Shown: piece by piece, positions 33,053-42,011 of the stretch
How positions within the stretch are numbered: position 1 is the first letter of the stretch
Layout: each line of letters starts with the position of its first letter
NCBI RefSeq assembly: GCF_000023865.1
Contig: NC_013159.1
Coordinates: 1,452,001 to 1,516,000, forward strand
Direction of reading: 5' to 3'
DNA from: Saccharomonospora viridis DSM 43017
Lineage (GTDB): Bacteria > Actinomycetota > Actinomycetes > Mycobacteriales > Pseudonocardiaceae
DNA: 64,000 nt
Notes under the pieces: generated by a model
Seen by the model: only the letters and a program-made list of their open reading frames with translations
The model's database searches: none
What the model was told of the DNA's origin: nothing
Translations under genes and position numbers: made by a program

Positions 33053-34891
33053 ATGTCAGCACGTGTCACGTGCTCCGTCCGGCACCGGACCCTGGCGTGT
33101 CTGGTGGCCGTGGGGGTCACGGCGAGTCTGACGACGGTCACCCAGTCCACGGCCGCGGCGACAGCACGGTCGCCCGCGAGGACCCCGGTCGCCGTCGGCA
33201 GTGGAGGAGCGGTGAGTTCCGTGGACCCCGAGGCCACGGCCATCGGTTTGGAAGTGCTCCGTCGCGGCGGGAACGCCACCGACGCCGCCGTGGCGACCGC
33301 TGCGGCTTTGGGGGTCACCGAACCCTACAGCGCCGGTATCGGGGGCGGCGGATTCTTCGTCCACTACGACGCGAAGACCGGTGAAGTGGAGACCATCGAC
33401 GGCCGGGAGACCGCGCCGAAGGCCATGCCACGCGAGGCCTTCCTCGACCCGACGACCGGAGAGCCGTATCCGCTCTTCCCCGACATGGTCACCAGCGGTG
33501 CGGCCGTCGGAGTGCCCGGAACGCCCGCCACCTGGGACGCCGCCCTGCGCGAATGGGGCACGTACTCGTTGTCCCAGGCGCTCCGCCCGGCGATCCACCT
33601 GGCCCGCCGCGGATTCGTGGTGGACGAGGAGTTCCGTAAACAGACGCTCGACAACGCCGAACGTTTCTCGGCGATCTCCTCGACCGCCGAGGTGTTCCTC
33701 CCCGGTGGGGACGCCCCCGAGGTGGGAGCGGTGTTCCGCAACCCCGACCTCGCCCGGACCTACGCCGAACTCGGGCACCGTGGTGTCGACTGGTTCTACA
33801 CCGGCTCGGTGGCCGACGAGATCGTTGAGACCGTGCGGAACCCGCCGTTGTCGGGGAAGACCGAACTTCCGGTCCCCCCAGGGCACATGACCGCCGAGGA
33901 CCTGGCGGCGTACGAGGTGTCGTGGCCGGAACCGACGCGGCACGACTACCGTGGCCACGAGGTGGTCGGCATGGGCCCGTCGTCCAGCGGTGGCACGACC
34001 GTCGGCGAGACGCTGAACATCCTGGAACGGTTCGACCTCGCCTCGATGGGCGGCGAGAAAGCACTGCACCACTACATCGAGGCCGCGTCCCTGGCCTATG
34101 CCGACCGCGCTCGCTACCTGGGCGACGACCGCTTCGTCGACGTGCCCACCGAGGAACTGCTCTCCGACGACTTCGCCGCCGAACGCGCTTGCGCGCTCGA
34201 CCCCACGGCGGCGGCACCCAAACCCGTGGCCGCCGGAAACGCCGACGGGGACTACGACCCGTCCTGTTTTCCCGGCAGGGCCCCGGGTGAGGACGTCGTC
34301 GTGGACCGGCCCGACACCGAGGGACCGTCCACCACCCACCTGTCTGTTGTAGATAGATGGGGCAACGTGGTGGCGTACACGCTGACCATCGAACAGACCG
34401 GGGGCAGCGGCATCACGGTGCCCGGACGCGGATTCCTGCTGAACAACGAACTCACCGACTTCAGCCACGTCTACGACCCCGATGATCCGAATCGGATCGA
34501 AGGCGGGAAGCGGCCCCGCTCCTCCATGGCGCCGACCATCGTGTTCGACGACGGCAGGCCGTGGCTCGTGCTGGGTTCACCGGGCGGCTCCACGATCATC
34601 ACCACGGTGACCCAGACGCTGGTGAACCGGATCGACCTCGGCATGGACCTGCCGACGGCGCTCGCGGCGCCAAGAGCCGCACCACGCAACACCGCCACCG
34701 TGTCGGCCGAACCCGACTTCCGTGCCACCTTTGGCGACGCGCTGTCGGCCTACGGGCACGAGTTCACTACCTCGGAAGAGATCGGAGCAGCGGCGGCCAT
34801 CGAGATACTGCCGGATGGAACACTGCAAGCCGTGGCGGAACCGGAACGCCGTGGTGGCGGCGACGCCAAGGTGGTGCACCCACACCGCTGA
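33053..34891 (+). CDS. ggt: Gamma-glutamyltransferase (secreted)
   Basis: A 612-residue Ntn-hydrolase precursor that self-cleaves into two chains. It transfers or hydrolyses gamma-glutamyl groups of glutathione and related peptides outside the cytoplasm. A signal peptide (residues 1-35, LACLVAVGVTASLTTV core) precedes the family motifs NATDAAVATAAALGV and PYSAGIGGGGFFVHY. The nucleophile, and new N-terminus after cleavage, should be Thr427 in PSTTHLSVVDRWGN. The C-terminal SMAPTIVF and GSPGGSTIITTV words complete the active site. The ATG has GGAGG five bases upstream. It is convergent with the DUF4429 gene; a 14-bp palindrome (34907-34920) lies between them. Confidence 0.93.
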   Translation: MSARVTCSVRHRTLACLVAVGVTASLTTVTQSTAAATARSPARTPVAVGSGGAVSSVDPEATAIGLEVLRRGGNATDAAVATAAALGVTEPYSAGIGGGGFFVHYDAKTGEVETIDGRETAPKAMPREAFLDPTTGEPYPLFPDMVTSGAAVGVPGTPATWDAALREWGTYSLSQALRPAIHLARRGFVVDEEFRKQTLDNAERFSAISSTAEVFLPGGDAPEVGAVFRNPDLARTYAELGHRGVDWFYTGSVADEIVETVRNPPLSGKTELPVPPGHMTAEDLAAYEVSWPEPTRHDYRGHEVVGMGPSSSGGTTVGETLNILERFDLASMGGEKALHHYIEAASLAYADRARYLGDDRFVDVPTEELLSDDFAAERACALDPTAAAPKPVAAGNADGDYDPSCFPGRAPGEDVVVDRPDTEGPSTTHLSVVDRWGNVVAYTLTIEQTGGSGITVPGRGFLLNNELTDFSHVYDPDDPNRIEGGKRPRSSMAPTIVFDDGRPWLVLGSPGGSTIITTVTQTLVNRIDLGMDLPTALAAPRAAPRNTATVSAEPDFRATFGDALSAYGHEFTTSEEIGAAAAIEILPDGTLQAVAEPERRGGGDAKVVHPHR

Positions 34892-34927
34892 CGCCCCACT
34901 CCGTCGGCCGCCATGGCGGCTCCCGAC

Positions 34928-35809
34928 TCACCCCGACAATCGGCGCAGCAGTGCCTGTTTGGCCGCGGCGAACTCGTCGTCGTCGAGGATCCCGTCACGA
35001 TGCAGGTCGCCGAGTTCGCGCAGCCGTCGCAGCACCCCGTCCACCTCCTCGAGGGAGCTCGCGTCGGGCTGCGGGCGGTCACGTTCGTCGGGTTCCGACA
35101 CGGCGGGAGCGTTGGGGTGCGGCAGCCGGGCCACGACGGCCGCCGCGACGAGCACGGTCAACAACTCGTTCTCGGTGCCCCATAACAACCGCACACAGTG
35201 CGGATCGGCTTCGGGTGGCAACGCGGTGTCCAGGCCGCGCACGCGGAACCGCAGCAGCCCGTCGTTCAGGCCGACCATCGGCCGCCAGTCCACCCCGTCG
35301 AGCGCGGTGAGGCTGAGTTCCTTGTGTCCGAGCTTGCGTTTGGACTCGGGGGCCTGCCAGCCCCAGTCGATGGCGACGCGGGAGCCGTCACACGACACCG
35401 AGCCCTCCGCGATCGACACGGTCACCGGGACCGCGGGTCCCGGCAGTACGTACCGGTCGAACGTCTCCGGCGTGCCGTCGGGGCGCGGGCTGAAATTCAC
35501 GGCGTCCACCAGGTATTCGGCCGCCTGCTGTTGCTCCGGCTCGACGGTCAACTGGTAGGGGTCGGCGTTGTCGCCGAGATGCCCACCGGCGACCTGCGAC
35601 AACGGGTCGGCACCCGGTTTGAGGCGAACCCGGACGCGGCCCGTCTTGCGGCCGGGTTCGTAGGACAGCCCGGCGATGGCGGTCAGCGGGATCGCCAACT
35701 CGCCGAGGACCTTCCTCACCTTGTGGACACGTCGATGCGTGCCGGGCGTGATACGCAGCGTCTGCCCGTCGAACGTCCACGTGCCGAAGTGTGAGGTGAG
35801 CTCAGCCAT
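34928..35809 (-). CDS. DUF4429 and SHOCT domain protein
   Basis: A 293-residue soluble protein with two DUF4429 (PH-like) repeats (about residues 8-105 and 125-215) and a C-terminal SHOCT helix pair, LRELGDLHRDGILDDDEFAA, ending in KQALLRRLSG. DUF4429 proteins are common in actinomycetes; none has a defined activity. The SHOCT motif is usually a tail on multidomain proteins and may mediate oligomers. The product begins MAELTSHFGTWTFDGQ. It lies 72 bases beyond the tyrosine phosphatase stop on the same strand, as a possible second gene. Confidence 0.85.
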   Translation of the reverse strand: MAELTSHFGTWTFDGQTLRITPGTHRRVHKVRKVLGELAIPLTAIAGLSYEPGRKTGRVRVRLKPGADPLSQVAGGHLGDNADPYQLTVEPEQQQAAEYLVDAVNFSPRPDGTPETFDRYVLPGPAVPVTVSIAEGSVSCDGSRVAIDWGWQAPESKRKLGHKELSLTALDGVDWRPMVGLNDGLLRFRVRGLDTALPPEADPHCVRLLWGTENELLTVLVAAAVVARLPHPNAPAVSEPDERDRPQPDASSLEEVDGVLRRLRELGDLHRDGILDDDEFAAAKQALLRRLSG

Positions 35810-35881
35810 GTCGGCAGAATAAGGCAGTGCTGAAGCGGCTCTCGTCGCTGGTCGACGCCCACGGGCAGTGCTGATGGGGTG

Positions 35882-36643
35882 TCAGTCCCGCAACTTGCGG
35901 TACAGGGCCTCCAGCTCGTCGTCACCGAACCCGTGACGTCCGAGTACGCCCTCCACACCGCCGTAGCGGCGGTCCACCTGTTCCAGAAACGCCTCCATCG
36001 TCTCGGCACGGGGCCGGTGGCGATCCTCGGGCACGCTGTCGATGTCCCCGGAGTAGGTGGGCGTGCTGCGTAGGCGTTCCAGGATGAGGGGCAACCGCTC
36101 GTTGGTGGCCGCGTAATCGCGGATGATCTCCTCCCGGCGCGCCCCGGCCACGGTGAGCGCGAAGGCCACGACGACGCCGGTGCGGTCCTTACCCGCTGCG
36201 CAGTGCACCAGCGCCGTCCCGGATGCGCGGGCGATGGCCCGCAGCGCGGCGACGATGCTGTCGGGTCGGTTCTCCACGTACCCGAGGTAGTGCGCGCATG
36301 CCGGGTCGTCGGGGTAGCGTTCCTCCTCCCGCCGTCGGCGGACGAGCAGCGCCTCGGCGGTGACGTCCTTGCCGATCTCGGGCAGCAGGGAATGGTTGAC
36401 GTGGGTGATGTGGTCCAACCGGGTCAACGGTGTGGGTCCTTCGGCGGCCACTTCCAGGGGCGAACGGAGGTCCACCACCGTGTCGAGCGCCATGTTGTTC
36501 ACCAACAGCGCCACGTCGGCGGGGGAGAGGTCCTGGAGATTGTCCGACCGCAGCAGTCGACCGGGAGCGATCTTCGCTCCGTCGTTGGTGGGGATCCCGC
36601 CGACGTCACGGGCGTTCACGGCACCTTCGAGCTCCAACCACAT
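35882..36643 (-). CDS. Tyrosine protein phosphatase (PtpB-like family)
   Basis: A 253-residue phosphatase with the PTP signature HCAAGKDRTG, in which Cys148 is the nucleophile and Arg154 binds phosphate. The N-terminal NARDVGGIPTNDG and LLRSDNLQDLSPADV words are typical of the family containing mycobacterial PtpB, whose members act on phosphotyrosine or phosphoinositides. The frame is open further upstream, but the ATG at 36643 aligns with the family's N-terminus; GTG at 36646 is equivalent. It lies 88 bases after the dehydrogenase stop on the same strand. Confidence 0.88.
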   Translation of the reverse strand: MWLELEGAVNARDVGGIPTNDGAKIAPGRLLRSDNLQDLSPADVALLVNNMALDTVVDLRSPLEVAAEGPTPLTRLDHITHVNHSLLPEIGKDVTAEALLVRRRREEERYPDDPACAHYLGYVENRPDSIVAALRAIARASGTALVHCAAGKDRTGVVVAFALTVAGARREEIIRDYAATNERLPLILERLRSTPTYSGDIDSVPEDRHRPRAETMEAFLEQVDRRYGGVEGVLGRHGFGDDELEALYRKLRD

Positions 36644-36731
36644 CACGGCGCCATTGTCCCAGCATCCGCCCCGGAAAGCCAGGTTTCGCCGCGCCCAGAA
36701 GTGTCGCAAGTGGACTAACAGGTGGTTGGGA

Positions 36732-37802
36732 TCACGGCTGAAGTGCGGCGATGACCGCGTCGGCGACGGCCTCCGCGCCGCCGAGCACGGTTCCGTCGGC
36801 CTCGATCCGCACGGTTCCAAAGGCCAGCACGGCCGACACCGCTCGCCGCAGTCGCGCCGCCTCGTCGACGTGCCCCAGGTGGTCGAGCAGCATCGCGGCG
36901 GCCAGCAGCTGGCCCACCGGATTGGCCCTGTTCCGCCCGACCAGGTCAGGGGCGCTGCCGTGCACGGGTTCGAAGTACGCCGCGCCGTCACCGACGTTGC
37001 CCGCGGGGCACAGTCCGACACCGCCCACCGTGGCGCCGCCGAGATCGCTGAGCACGTCGCCGAGGAAGTTCTCCATCACGAGCACGTCGAACCGTTCGGG
37101 ACACAGCACGAGGTCCTGCGCGGCGGCGTCGGCGTAGCGGTACTCCAGTTCCACTTCCGGGAACTCCGCCGCCACCTCCGTCACCACCTCGCGGAAGAAC
37201 GCGTGACTGCGCAGCACGTTGCTCTTATCGACGCACGTCACCCGACGTACCCCGTCGGCGGGTGCGCCCTGTCGGCCCGCGGCGAGCGTGAACGCCTTGC
37301 GCGCGACCCGCAGAGTGCCCTCCCGGGTGGTCAGGAGCGTGTCAGTCACCGCCCAGCGGTTGCCCACACCTTTGCCCCGTGAGGCGTACAGGCCTTCGGT
37401 GTTCTCCCGGACGATGACGTAGTCGACCCTGTCCGCGCGCACGCGGGACGGCACGCCCGGCCACGACCGCACGGGCCGGATGTTGGCGTAGGTGTCCAGT
37501 CCCGTGCGCAGGATGCCACCGAGCACGCCGGCCTCGACACCGTCCGGGGTGCGGACGTCGGGGAGGCCGACCGGCCCCTTCAACGTGGCGTCCACCTCGT
37601 CCCGCAGGCGCCGGACGTCCGCCTCGGCGCACGCGACGCCGGTGCGGCGATAGGTGTCGGCACCCGCGTCGATCTCCACGTACTCCCAGCCCCGGGATTC
37701 CGGATGCAGCTCGGCCAACGCGTCGAGCACCCGCACGGTGGCCTCGACGATCTCGGGACCGATCCCGTCGCCCCGAATCAGCCCGATCCTCGTGCCGGTC
37801 AT
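36732..37802 (-). CDS. Isocitrate/isopropylmalate-type beta-decarboxylating dehydrogenase
   Basis: A 356-residue NAD(P)-dependent enzyme oxidising and decarboxylating a 2-hydroxy acid. It has the N-terminal GLIRGDGIGPEIV, the substrate loop RENTEGLYASRGKG (IDH, homoisocitrate or tartrate type rather than the LeuB pattern), catalytic Lys in CVDKSNVLR, metal ligands in ENFLGDVLSDLGG and the cofactor words FEPVHGSAPDL. No leucine or lysine biosynthesis genes are near, so the substrate is open: isopropylmalate, homoisocitrate and tartrate are the candidates. The GTG or ATG near 37802 is at the family's usual N-terminus. Confidence 0.85.
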   Translation of the reverse strand: MTGTRIGLIRGDGIGPEIVEATVRVLDALAELHPESRGWEYVEIDAGADTYRRTGVACAEADVRRLRDEVDATLKGPVGLPDVRTPDGVEAGVLGGILRTGLDTYANIRPVRSWPGVPSRVRADRVDYVIVRENTEGLYASRGKGVGNRWAVTDTLLTTREGTLRVARKAFTLAAGRQGAPADGVRRVTCVDKSNVLRSHAFFREVVTEVAAEFPEVELEYRYADAAAQDLVLCPERFDVLVMENFLGDVLSDLGGATVGGVGLCPAGNVGDGAAYFEPVHGSAPDLVGRNRANPVGQLLAAAMLLDHLGHVDEAARLRRAVSAVLAFGTVRIEADGTVLGGAEAVADAVIAALQP

Positions 37803-37862
37803 GACCAGCGACTATAGCGACGGACGCCCGGAGGACCGCCGCGTGTTCGAGGGTGGCCGGAG

Positions 37863-37904
37863 GGGAAAAAGAAGATCGCCCGGCCGTGAAGGGGTCGGGC
37901 GATC
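37863..37904 (-). terminator. Rho-independent terminator (minus strand)
   Basis: Read on the minus strand, GATCGCCCG (37904-37896) pairs with CGGGCGATC (37882-37874) around a 13-base loop and runs straight into TTCTTTTTCCCC. It would end the transcript of the secreted protein gene 38017-38478. Confidence 0.75.
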
Positions 37905-37955
37905 GAGGCGGACACATAGTTCGTTGTTCGTTCAGGGCAATGAGTCGGACGGCAG

Positions 37956-37991
37956 GTGGTGCGGTCCCGGGATGTGGGGACCGCACCACCG
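37956..37991. terminator. Second hairpin downstream of the secreted protein gene
   Basis: GGTGGTGCGGTCCC (37956-37969) pairs perfectly over 14 bp with 37978-37991, with an eight-base loop. It begins 26 bases after the stop codon of the minus-strand gene. There is no T-run, but a canonical terminator follows 50 bases later, so this is a tandem arrangement. Confidence 0.6.
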
Positions 37992-38016
37992 GTCAGGCTG
38001 GTGACATCGCTGTCGG

Positions 38017-38478
38017 TCAGGCGTAGACCAGGAATGTGTCTGTGGAGCAACGAATGGCTCGGCCCTCGGAGAAGTCATACACACAGAGCTTGAAGTAGAG
38101 TGCGCTGCCTTCGTAGTAGTTCTTGTTGCACACGCCCCAGTTCCCGGAGCCCAGTCGGTTCTGGCATTCACCTTGGCGGTAGAGGGACCCGTTGCGGTAG
38201 TTGTCCCAGATGACGACGGCCGAGGCGCCGTCGGCCACCGTGTCCTTGACCCACCACTTGTCACCGTAGGCCTCGAAACACGCCTGGGCGCCGGTGATCG
38301 CCACGCATCCCAGTCCGCCGGGAACAGTCCCCTTCACTGCGCGGTCGGCCTCGTACGCGGCGGCCGACACCCCCTCCTTGCCGGCCACCGGTTCTTCCTG
38401 GGCCGCGGACGCCGTCGCTGGTAGGAGCGCCAGGAACAGCGCTGCAACACCCACCACGAGCGTGCGGATCTTACGCAT
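38017..38478 (-). CDS. Secreted six-cysteine protein of unknown function
   Basis: A 153-residue exported protein. A clean signal peptide (MRKIRTLVVGVAALFLALLP, cleavage near Ala-Ser-Ala) is followed by a mature part of about 125 residues with six cysteines, in CVAI, ACFEAYG, GECQNR, GVCNKN, KLCVYD and RCST. They would form three disulfides. It contains many aromatic residues, as in small binding or inhibitor domains. No family is recognised. GGGGAAG lies before the ATG at 38478. The AraC-type gene ends 50 bases upstream on the same strand; the protein gene has its own terminators downstream. Confidence 0.75.
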   Translation of the reverse strand: MRKIRTLVVGVAALFLALLPATASAAQEEPVAGKEGVSAAAYEADRAVKGTVPGGLGCVAITGAQACFEAYGDKWWVKDTVADGASAVVIWDNYRNGSLYRQGECQNRLGSGNWGVCNKNYYEGSALYFKLCVYDFSEGRAIRCSTDTFLVYA

Positions 38479-38528
38479 CGCACTTCCCCCATCGTCTCGG
38501 TCCATGCCCGCATCGCGGAGCGCGAGCA

Positions 38529-39575
38529 TCACTGTCGAGACACCATGTTGGTGTGGACCACGGGGGATGTCGTTGGCACAGCGTCTTCGATCTTTTGACG
38601 TTCCCTCCACTTCGTTTGGGGTAGTGCTGCGCGCCGAAAATCGCGGGGAGCGATCCCGTAGGCGGTTCGGAAGGCGCGGGTGAAAGCCGCGTGGTGGGAG
38701 AAACCCCAGCGTGCCGCGATGTGGTGGACGGGTACGATGCGCATCGCCGGGTCGCAGAGATCCCTCCGGGCCCGCTCCAGTCTCCGCGCCCGGATCCAGC
38801 CCGCCACCGTGGTCCCGTCGTCGCCGAACAGTCGGTGGACGTAGCTGATCGAGACGTTGTGGGCCGCGGCGATCAGGCGGGGACCGAGCTCGGGGTCGGA
38901 CAGGTGTTGGTCGATGAACATCCGCATCCGAAGCAGGAGGTCCCGGCGATACGCCGCCGTGGGGACGTACTGTTCCTCGTCCTGCAGCGTGCGCGCGAAC
39001 AGGCCCGCGAGTGTCTCCCGGAGCACCACCGCCAGTCGTGGTGCGTCCGTGCTTCGATAGGAGCCGTGGCCGGTGATGAGGTGATCGAGCACGGTCGCCA
39101 ACAGGCCCCCCATGCCCTCCCGCGCCGACAGCTTGCGCCCGACCAGTGCTGCCACGCGGTCATTCGGCAACGGCAGCAGCCTCTTTGGCACCTCGACGCC
39201 GATGCAGGAGACCATATGGCAACCGTGAGCTTCGAGCTGGAACGGCAGTGACGAGTCGTTGACGTGCATATCGCCGGGTCCGTAGGTCATCTCGCTCGTG
39301 GCGTCGACGCGGCGCATCGTCCCCGCGCGCAGCAGCACGAGGTTGTACGTATCCGGATCGGATTGCTCGATCTGTTCGGGTGTGCGGTGGAACATCATGG
39401 GCGCGAACGACATCGCCCACATCCGCATCGAGTCGAGCGGGAGGTCCCGCTGCTGGAGGTGTGGGTCCGACGTGAGGTGGCGCATTTCCAACAGCGTCGC
39501 CGGGGTCGCTGCCGCGGCGCCTGATTTGTCCGACTCGGAGGATGTGGTGCCCCGGTGTTCCCGATCAGTCATCAA
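38529..39575 (-). CDS. AraC-family transcriptional regulator with AraC-binding-like N-terminal domain
   Basis: A 348-residue regulator. An N-terminal cupin-like ligand domain (residues 40-190, with YGPGDMHVNDSSLPF) resembles FeaR-like regulators, and a C-terminal pair of helix-turn-helices includes VSISYVHRLFGDDGTTVAGW and IAARWGFSHHAAFTRAFRTA, the latter the usual AraC signature, ending GIAPRDFRR. The effector is unknown. Two ATG codons in a row start the gene (39575, 39572). It lies just upstream of the secreted six-cysteine protein and may regulate it; that link is only by position. Confidence 0.9.
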   Translation of the reverse strand: MMTDREHRGTTSSESDKSGAAAATPATLLEMRHLTSDPHLQQRDLPLDSMRMWAMSFAPMMFHRTPEQIEQSDPDTYNLVLLRAGTMRRVDATSEMTYGPGDMHVNDSSLPFQLEAHGCHMVSCIGVEVPKRLLPLPNDRVAALVGRKLSAREGMGGLLATVLDHLITGHGSYRSTDAPRLAVVLRETLAGLFARTLQDEEQYVPTAAYRRDLLLRMRMFIDQHLSDPELGPRLIAAAHNVSISYVHRLFGDDGTTVAGWIRARRLERARRDLCDPAMRIVPVHHIAARWGFSHHAAFTRAFRTAYGIAPRDFRRAALPQTKWRERQKIEDAVPTTSPVVHTNMVSRQ

Positions 39576-39772
39576 GCCCCCAGTAGCTCAACTGATTCAG
39601 ACAATGCCGACCGATGCTATCGGGCACAGCGACGGAAAAAGACCGGCTCGGCGAGCGGCCCCCCCGCCACGACACGTGCGTTTGCCGATCCCCGCAGGGG
39701 GCAATCCGAGCAGCGACGATACGGACGACACGGACGACACGACAGGGACCGATCACAGGGCGGGTGGTAGCC

Positions 39773-40174
39773 GTGCCGGGACGCCAGGAACTTCCGAGTA
39801 CGTTGCAACGCTCCTCGAAGAAGGCGCAACGCACGTGGATCGAGGCGCACGACTCCGCGGTCAAGACCTACGGCGAGGGCAGACGCGCCCACCAGACGGC
39901 GTTCGCCGCCCTCAAGCACAGCTTCGAGAAGGTCGGTGACCACTGGGAGCCGAAGGGACGCAAGGGGCCGTCCGACACGCAGGCCGAGCGCGGCGCAGGG
40001 CAACGCGCCACCAGGACGGCCGGCGGAGTGGACGCCCACGCCAGCAAACAGCACCTCTACGAACGCGCCCGGCAGCTGGACATCCCCGGCCGCTCCTCCA
40101 TGAGCAAGCAGGAGCTCGTCGACGCGTTGCGGAAGGCCAGCGGCCGCCGAACGGCCAAGGCCCGCGGCGGATAG
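39773..40174 (+). CDS. ChaB family protein with C-terminal Rho-N/SAP-like motif
   Basis: A 133-residue basic protein. Residues 3-65 match ChaB (ELPSTLQRSSKKAQRTWIEA and the later KVGDHWEPKG), a small protein first noted beside a calcium/proton antiporter in E. coli. A Lys/Arg-rich linker leads to a short helical motif (LYERARQLDIPGRSSMSKQE) resembling the Rho N-terminal or SAP nucleic-acid-binding motif. DNA binding is likely; a transport role is doubtful. The GTG at 39773 is the start at which homology begins, with a weak AGGG upstream; the open frame extends further back. Confidence 0.82.
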   Translation: MPGRQELPSTLQRSSKKAQRTWIEAHDSAVKTYGEGRRAHQTAFAALKHSFEKVGDHWEPKGRKGPSDTQAERGAGQRATRTAGGVDAHASKQHLYERARQLDIPGRSSMSKQELVDALRKASGRRTAKARGG

Positions 40175-40546
40175 TCGCCGAACCGGTCGGGTCGACGCTG
40201 CGTATCGAACCCGGTGCGGCCGTCTCAGATTCCGCGGACCGCCGGAACCCGTGCCCCGACGTGACGGCCGGGCACGCTGTGATCGAGGGGACCTGGCCGT
40301 GGCCAGCGGACAAACCGTGTGGCACAGGGCGTGAGACCGCGTGGCGGTGGGTCAGTCCGAGCCCGACCCGCGGTCATGGTCGGTCTCGGCCGTACCGGCG
40401 GCGGCCCGGGCGGGCTCCTGCCCGCCTCCGTCCTCATCGCCCGTCACGTGTCGAACACCCCATGGAGTCGTGCCGGTGCCGCCGGTACCCCTCGACGCGG
40501 TGACCGGTGGCTTCCCACCCGCAACGGCTCCGACGTGGTGGGCCGG
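40175..40546. other. Intergenic region, about 370 bases
   Basis: No supported gene on either strand. Confidence 0.45.
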
Positions 40547-41527
40547 TCAGCTCGCCCAGTCCAACAGAGGTTCACTGCGCTGCGGCTCCCGCAGCATGGC
40601 CATGGCGCGCTGTTCGAGTGTGCGCACCCGCTTGCGGCTCAGGCCGAGACGCTGCGAGATCTCCGGGATCGTGTGCTGGTGACCGTCCCGCAGGCCGTAC
40701 CGCAGCGACACCACCGCCGCCTCCATGGGCGGAAGACTGTCGATCGTGGCCCGCACCTGGTCGACCATGGCCTGCCGCTCGATGCCCTCGCCGACAGCGG
40801 GCACGGTCCCGTCGGCCACGAGGTCGCGCAGGTACAGCTCGCCGTCCTCGTCGAGGGACATGTCCAGGCTGACGGTGGATCGACCGGCCTGGCGCAGCGC
40901 TTCGACCCGCTCCACGGGCATCTCGGCCGCGGCGGCCAGTTCCTCCACCGTGAGCTCGTGGTTACTGCGCGACTGCAGTGTGCGTTCCAGCCGGTCCAGT
41001 TTGGCCACCTGCTCGCTGACGTGCATCGGCAGCCGGATGGCGTTGCTCTGGAACGCGTTGCCGCGCTGGATCGCCTGCCGGATCCACCACATAGCATAGG
41101 TAGAGAACTTGAAGCCCTTGGCGTAGTCGAACTTCTCCACGGCCCGGATCAGTCCGAGGTTGCCCTCCTGGATCGCGTCCAGCAGCGGCAGGTTCGTGTG
41201 GCGGTTCTTCCGCGCCGCCGTCACCACGAGACGGAGGTTGGCCCGGATCATGTGATCCTTGGCGCGCTGCCCGTCGCGAGCGACGATCTCCAGGTCCCGA
41301 CGGTCGTAGTCGAGGGTGATCTCGCCCTCGTCGGCACGGCGGAGCAATTCGGCCGCGTAGACTCCGGCCTCGATGCGCTTGGCGAGCTCCACCTCCTGGT
41401 TGGCGGTCAGCAGAGGGGTCTCGCCGACTTCGTCAAGGTAGTAGCGCACGATGTCGGGTTCTTCGCTTACCGGACGGTCGCGTTGGGAACCCAATGGTCG
41501 TGTAGCGGTTAGTGTGGCATTAGCCAA
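40547..41527 (-). CDS. RNA polymerase sigma factor, group 2 (SigB/RpoD-like)
   Basis: A 326-residue sigma-70 protein. It has region 1.2 (IVRYYLDEVGETPLLTANQE), region 2 with GNLGLIRAVEKFDYAKGFKF and STYAMWWIRQAIQRG (the -10 recognition helix), region 3, and region 4 with the -35 helix-turn-helix HTIPEISQRLGLSRKRVRTL. It lacks the long N-terminal region 1.1 of the principal sigma, so it is a SigB-like alternative factor. The TTG at 41527 is preceded by GGAGGAGGG at ten bases and gives Met-Ala-Asn-Ala as N-terminus. It stands alone; three 21-bp repeats lie upstream. Confidence 0.92.
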   Translation of the reverse strand: MANATLTATRPLGSQRDRPVSEEPDIVRYYLDEVGETPLLTANQEVELAKRIEAGVYAAELLRRADEGEITLDYDRRDLEIVARDGQRAKDHMIRANLRLVVTAARKNRHTNLPLLDAIQEGNLGLIRAVEKFDYAKGFKFSTYAMWWIRQAIQRGNAFQSNAIRLPMHVSEQVAKLDRLERTLQSRSNHELTVEELAAAAEMPVERVEALRQAGRSTVSLDMSLDEDGELYLRDLVADGTVPAVGEGIERQAMVDQVRATIDSLPPMEAAVVSLRYGLRDGHQHTIPEISQRLGLSRKRVRTLEQRAMAMLREPQRSEPLLDWAS

Positions 41528-42011
41528 TTCGCACCCTCCTCCCGGTAGGGCAACGCCACACAGTCCCGGGGCATTCCATATGCGCAGGTCAGCCACCTCA
41601 GGTGTGACTGTCGACACGGAAAGTTCCGGCTGGTCGCCCCGTGGTCCGGCGGGTCCGCGAGCTGCGCAGCCGTGTCCTCATCCTGCGTAGTCGTGTCCGC
41701 GTTTTGCGTAGCTGTGTCCGCGTTTTTTCCGTGCCGGACCGAGCACGACACGCGTCCGTCCGCGCCGAGGAGTCCGACACCCGGAACCACCGGGCCGAAT
41801 TGGGTCGACGAGTCCACTTGCGGCGATCACTCGACTCGAATGCCGCGCCGGGCAAGCACTCACTGCGTCCGTGTTCTTACTCTCGGTAGCGAGGTTGGAT
41901 CGGGCTTCGAGCCGGACGTGCCGCACCGCGACTACTTTGTGAAGTGACAGTGACGTGGCCCGGCGCGAGGTCGTCCGGGCCGTGGATACGGCTGTGCGGG
42001 AGCGTGGACGG
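41528..42011. other. Upstream region of the sigma factor with tandem repeats
   Basis: About 480 bases between the divergent sigma-factor and MBL-hydrolase genes. No gene is supported, apart from a possible N-terminal extension of the hydrolase to 41955. Confidence 0.4.
41663..41725. repeat. Three tandem 21-bp repeats
   Basis: Copies at 41684-41704 and 41705-41725 differ only in two adjacent bases (TGCGTAGTC against TGCGTAGCT), and 41663-41683 is a diverged first copy. On the minus strand, one frame would read a seven-residue unit of the kind Asn-Ala-Asp-Thr-Thr-Thr-Gln. No start or ribosome binding site supports translation. Confidence 0.75.
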
